Assembly: GCF_000014685.1 (NCBI RefSeq)
Contig: NC_008321.1
Location: forward strand, 2,477,001 to 2,541,000
Source of the DNA: Shewanella sp. MR-4
GTDB lineage: Bacteria; Pseudomonadota; Gammaproteobacteria; Enterobacterales; Shewanellaceae
DNA: 64,000 nucleotides
Direction: 5' to 3'
Shown here: positions 63,089 through 64,000 of the stretch, one piece after another
Layout: the number at the start of each line of letters is the position of its first letter
Position numbering within the stretch: the first letter of the stretch is position 1
The notes under the pieces: generated by a model
What the model was told of the DNA's origin: nothing
Database searches by the model: none
What the model saw: only the letters and a program-made list of their open reading frames with translations
Made by a program: the position numbers and the translations under genes

Positions 63089-64000
63089 ATGAGCATTGCA
63101 TCGGTCGCTTCTGTATTTAAAGGTGAGCACGCAGTTGGTTCGACAGTCACAGTCCGTGGCTGGGTCAGAACCCGTCGTGACTCTAAAGCTGGCATCTCTT
63201 TTTTAGCTGTCTATGACGGCTCCTGCTTTAATCCTATCCAAGGTGTTGTGCCAAATAGCTTAGAAAATTACGACAACGAAGTGTTAAAGCTGACAGCTGG
63301 CTGCTCTGTGATCGTAACCGGTGAGATTGTGGAATCTCCTGGCGCTGGCCAAGCCTACGAGCTGCAAGTCACACAAGTTGAAGTGACAGGCTGGGTTGAA
63401 GATCCAGACACTTACCCAATGGCGGCTAAGCGTCACTCAATCGAGCATTTACGCGAACTGGCCCACTTACGCCCACGTACCAACATCATTGGTGCCGTTG
63501 CCCGCGTGCGTAACTGTTTGTCTCAAGCGATTCACCGTTTCTACCACGAAAATGGTTTCGTGTGGGTGTCTACACCGCTGATCACCGCATCAGACTGTGA
63601 AGGCGCGGGTGAAATGTTCCGTGTCTCCACACTGGATATGGAAAACCTGCCACGCACCAGCGACGGCAAAGTAGACTATGACAAAGACTTCTTCGGTAAA
63701 GAGGCATTCTTAACCGTATCGGGCCAGCTGAACGGCGAAACCTACGCCTGCGCCCTGTCAAAAATCTATACCTTTGGCCCGACGTTCCGTGCTGAAAACT
63801 CAAACACCAGCCGCCACTTAGCGGAATTCTGGATGGTTGAGCCAGAAGTGGCGTTCGCGACCTTAAGCGATATCGCAAACCTTGCCGAAGGCATGCTGAA
63901 ATACGCCTTTAACGCCGTATTAGCTGAGCGTATGGACGATTTACAATTCTTCGCCCAGCACGTAGATAAAACTGTGATTGAGCGTCTGCAGTCTTTCGTA
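63089..64000 (+). CDS. asnS: Asparaginyl-tRNA synthetase (partial, runs off the window)
   Basis: 304 residues are visible from ATG 63089 (GGAG about 12 nt upstream). The N-terminal OB-fold anticodon-binding domain (SIASVASVFKG..VRGWVRTRRDSKAG) is followed by the class II catalytic core with motif 2-type FGPTFRAENSNTSRHLAEFWMVEPE. It charges tRNA-Asn. The C-terminal third lies outside the window. Confidence 0.96.
   Translation, partial: MSIASVASVFKGEHAVGSTVTVRGWVRTRRDSKAGISFLAVYDGSCFNPIQGVVPNSLENYDNEVLKLTAGCSVIVTGEIVESPGAGQAYELQVTQVEVTGWVEDPDTYPMAAKRHSIEHLRELAHLRPRTNIIGAVARVRNCLSQAIHRFYHENGFVWVSTPLITASDCEGAGEMFRVSTLDMENLPRTSDGKVDYDKDFFGKEAFLTVSGQLNGETYACALSKIYTFGPTFRAENSNTSRHLAEFWMVEPEVAFATLSDIANLAEGMLKYAFNAVLAERMDDLQFFAQHVDKTVIERLQSFV

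Overview
The window looks like chromosomal DNA of a Shewanella species (inference from gene content and order; no database was searched). The diagnostic parts are a ten-gene chemotaxis operon that includes a CrsR/CrsA-type partner switch, the fumA, pabB, nudL and asnS neighbourhood, a phytase gene behind a TonB receptor gene, msrPQ, and an MR-1-like Pat acetyltransferase.

Layout. 1-701: the cut end of a membrane GGDEF protein with a degenerate active site. 1.2-6.2 kb: a TonB-dependent receptor and a beta-propeller phytase in one operon, with a good Pho box upstream, which suggests phosphate-starvation control of inositol-phosphate use. 6.4-9.9 kb: a YbiT-type ABC-F protein, an AHSA1/SRPBCC protein and a DUF4124-metallopeptidase. 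10.2-11.8 kb: an HPt-REC-REC-GGDEF regulator, facing a minus-strand operon (22.8 to 12.1 kb) that encodes a membrane MCP, CrsA, CrsR, CheY, CheA, CheW, a soluble double-PAS MCP, CheR, CheD and CheB. This operon links chemosensory signalling to an anti-sigma partner switch. 23.1-25.8 kb: Pat. 25.9-29.1 kb: marR-emrA-emrB with a long palindromic operator. 29.3-30.4 kb: a diguanylate cyclase gene interrupted by an in-frame stop. 30.5-34.5 kb: EptA and a prolyl oligopeptidase. 34.7-35.0 kb: a 279-bp element with 19-bp perfect inverted ends. 35.0-36.7 kb: a DmeF-like metal exporter with a 9-copy hexamer repeat, plus a co-transcribed MarR regulator. 37-44.5 kb: a YnhF-like micropeptide, gloA, msrQ, msrP, rmuC, slt and a stand-alone EAL protein.

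44.5-54.7 kb is an accessory island, visibly AT-rich in parts. It holds a secreted FimV-N-like protein, a 1,058-bp IS5-family element, an orphan 275-residue protein with a palindromic operator, an IS3-family element (25-bp imperfect ends, GTT duplication, canonical frameshift site), a complete-looking group II intron 7 bp from the IS3 end, an integron cassette pair with two clear attC sites and no integrase in view, and a 5'-truncated umuC.

55-64 kb returns to the core chromosome: an M14 peptidase, a GNAT protein, an S9 peptidase, class I fumarase, pabB, nudL, a small membrane protein, and the start of asnS, which runs off the window. No rRNA, tRNA or CRISPR was seen.
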